Shown: positions 62,871-64,000 of the stretch, piece by piece
Position numbering within the stretch: the stretch's first letter is position 1
How the letters are laid out: each line of letters opens with the position of its first letter
NCBI GenBank assembly: GCA_027886175.1
Contig: JAJNNQ010000009.1
Span: 15,597,501 to 15,661,500, forward strand
DNA length: 64,000 nucleotides
From: Phylloscopus collybita
Taxonomy: Eukaryota; Chordata; Aves; Passeriformes; Phylloscopidae
Reading direction: 5' to 3'
The notes under the pieces: generated by a model
The model's input: only the letters and a program-made list of their open reading frames with translations
The model's database searches: none
What the model was told of the DNA's origin: nothing
Translations under genes and position numbers: made by a program

Positions 62871-64000
62871 CTCCTCGACAAAGCGCTTTGGTTTCACTCT
62901 CCTTGCTTCCATGACTTGGTTCTCGCTCTCCTGCTCCAGTTCCTTAGTCTTGCAAGGGGGACTGTTGCTGTTCTTGCTTCATGGAGGAAAGATAATCCCC
63001 TGCCTAGGTGCTGAATGGCTTCAAGATTAATAACGCCAAGTAAATAGTACTTATAAAACATTTTTTTTTCCCTAAAATTGTCCCTGTAAAATGAGGTAAC
63101 CAGTTATTCCCACTTGATAGCCAAAAGTTACTTGAATATCATTCATCTCAACTATAAAAAACCCCCAAATATGCACACACACAAAATCCCACCTATCTAC
63201 AATGTGTGTTTTCATGGCACACTTGAAACTACTTTTCGGAGTGTAATTGGGTCATGTTCTCACATTTCTCTGCGGCCCGGACAGCCAGGCACAAACTCTT
63301 CTGTGCCAATGACAGCTGAAATTCTCGACGTGCTCTTTGCCTCTGGTAGGTGTGAGGATAATAAAATAACTGTTACCTAACTCTCAATCAAATTACAAGA
63401 AGTGGCAGGACCTACTTTAAAGATTTTAAGACAGATTTGCAGAACCCAAAGGAAGTTCTGGTAACTGACCAGCAACTCACAGTGCCCCATCCTTTGAGAA
63501 GAGAACTGGCAAATGGCATCCTGCAGACTACCTGCTACTACACGGGAATGCCATTTTACATATTGGCAGTAACAGCTGCCAAAATGAGTTACAAAATCTC
63601 TGACCTAAGATGTCCTTGAATAATGCTGAGCACTCAGACTGTGACTCTGTTTTAAATGTACTCTAACAAAAGATACTGGCAAACCATTGGAATTGTGGAT
63701 TGGAGTGAAAGGAACAAGATTACAGTAAAAACTTCATAATCACCTTTTATTCCTAGACTCTGTGTCCTCCTACAAATGAAGATGAAACATGTTCTAAGTA
63801 CTGAAATTGTTGACCAGAGTGCAAAAAAGACACTGGTCCCTGAACTGTAATATGTTTGTGTGCCGCTGAGTCACTCAACAGGACCGACTTGATCTGGGTG
63901 AGATGTGAGGCCACTGTTACACTTGAACTAAATTAGGTCAGACACAAAATGCAAAGTTGACAATGCCTTTTTGCTCTTATGCTGGAGTTACACTAAGTGT
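62871..64000. other. Upstream flank of ADGRA3
   Basis: Beyond the CpG island the sequence returns to AT-rich DNA. Short plus-strand ORFs (88 codons at 63114-63380, 60 codons at 63437-63619) show no recognisable features. A divergent non-coding transcript from the CpG island is possible, but nothing in the sequence demonstrates one. Confidence 0.5.

Noticed and set aside
62232..62912. 226-, 194- and 141-codon ORFs on both strands of the CpG island
   Set aside because: All are Arg/Pro/Ala-rich, as any frame is in GC-rich DNA, and they overlap exon 1 in other frames. None resembles a protein.
1..64000. Endogenous retrovirus, LTR pair, tRNA, CRISPR or bacterial-type operon
   Set aside because: I looked for LTR-like ends with gag/pol signatures, cloverleaf genes and regular spaced repeats and saw none. 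The only mobile DNA recognised is CR1-type LINE.

Overview
The window is vertebrate nuclear DNA, almost certainly from a bird. It is AT-rich, has long introns with GT-AG junctions, one CpG island, and several degraded CR1 LINEs of the avian type, one of which still ends in the typical CR1 3' terminus (ATTCTATGAT near 6450). I see no prokaryotic, CRISPR, tRNA or rRNA features and no recognisable endogenous retrovirus.

One protein-coding gene fills most of the window. It is ADGRA3 (GPR125), an adhesion G-protein-coupled receptor, on the minus strand. I could place all 19 coding exons from the start codon (62425-62427) to the stop codon (9082-9084). Every junction is GT-AG and the phases are consistent throughout. 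The joined coding length is 3966 nt, giving 1321 residues, which is the length I recall for the human protein. Exon 1 carries the signal peptide and LRR N-cap. Exons 2-5 are four 72-nt LRR exons and exon 6 is the LRR C-cap. Exons 7-8 make the Ig-like domain, exons 8-9 the hormone-receptor-like domain, and exons 10-14 the GAIN region with a degenerate GPS. Exons 15-19 make the seven-helix domain and a long cytoplasmic tail ending in a PDZ-binding motif (ETTV).

Layout: 1-8749 is intergenic DNA downstream of the gene, with a CR1 fragment at 6114-6450. About 8750-9081 is the 3'UTR, with a poly(A) signal at 8765-8770. From 9082 to 62427 is the ADGRA3 coding region with 18 introns. About 61840-62870 is a CpG island holding exon 1 and the presumed promoter, with NRF1-like sites. 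From 62871 to 64000 is upstream flank with no gene I can support.

The introns hold CR1 LINE remnants in intron 2 and intron 1 (sense to the gene) and in introns 14 and 16 (antisense). They also hold a series of A/C-rich low-complexity tracts that are nearly all in one orientation, a 24-base C run, a 38-bp tandem duplication and several small palindromes. I found no convincing undescribed system. The points most worth a second look are the degenerate GPS, the in-frame modular LRR exons, the old reverse-transcriptase remnant in intron 1, the strand-biased A/C tracts and the G16 tract next to the first splice donor.
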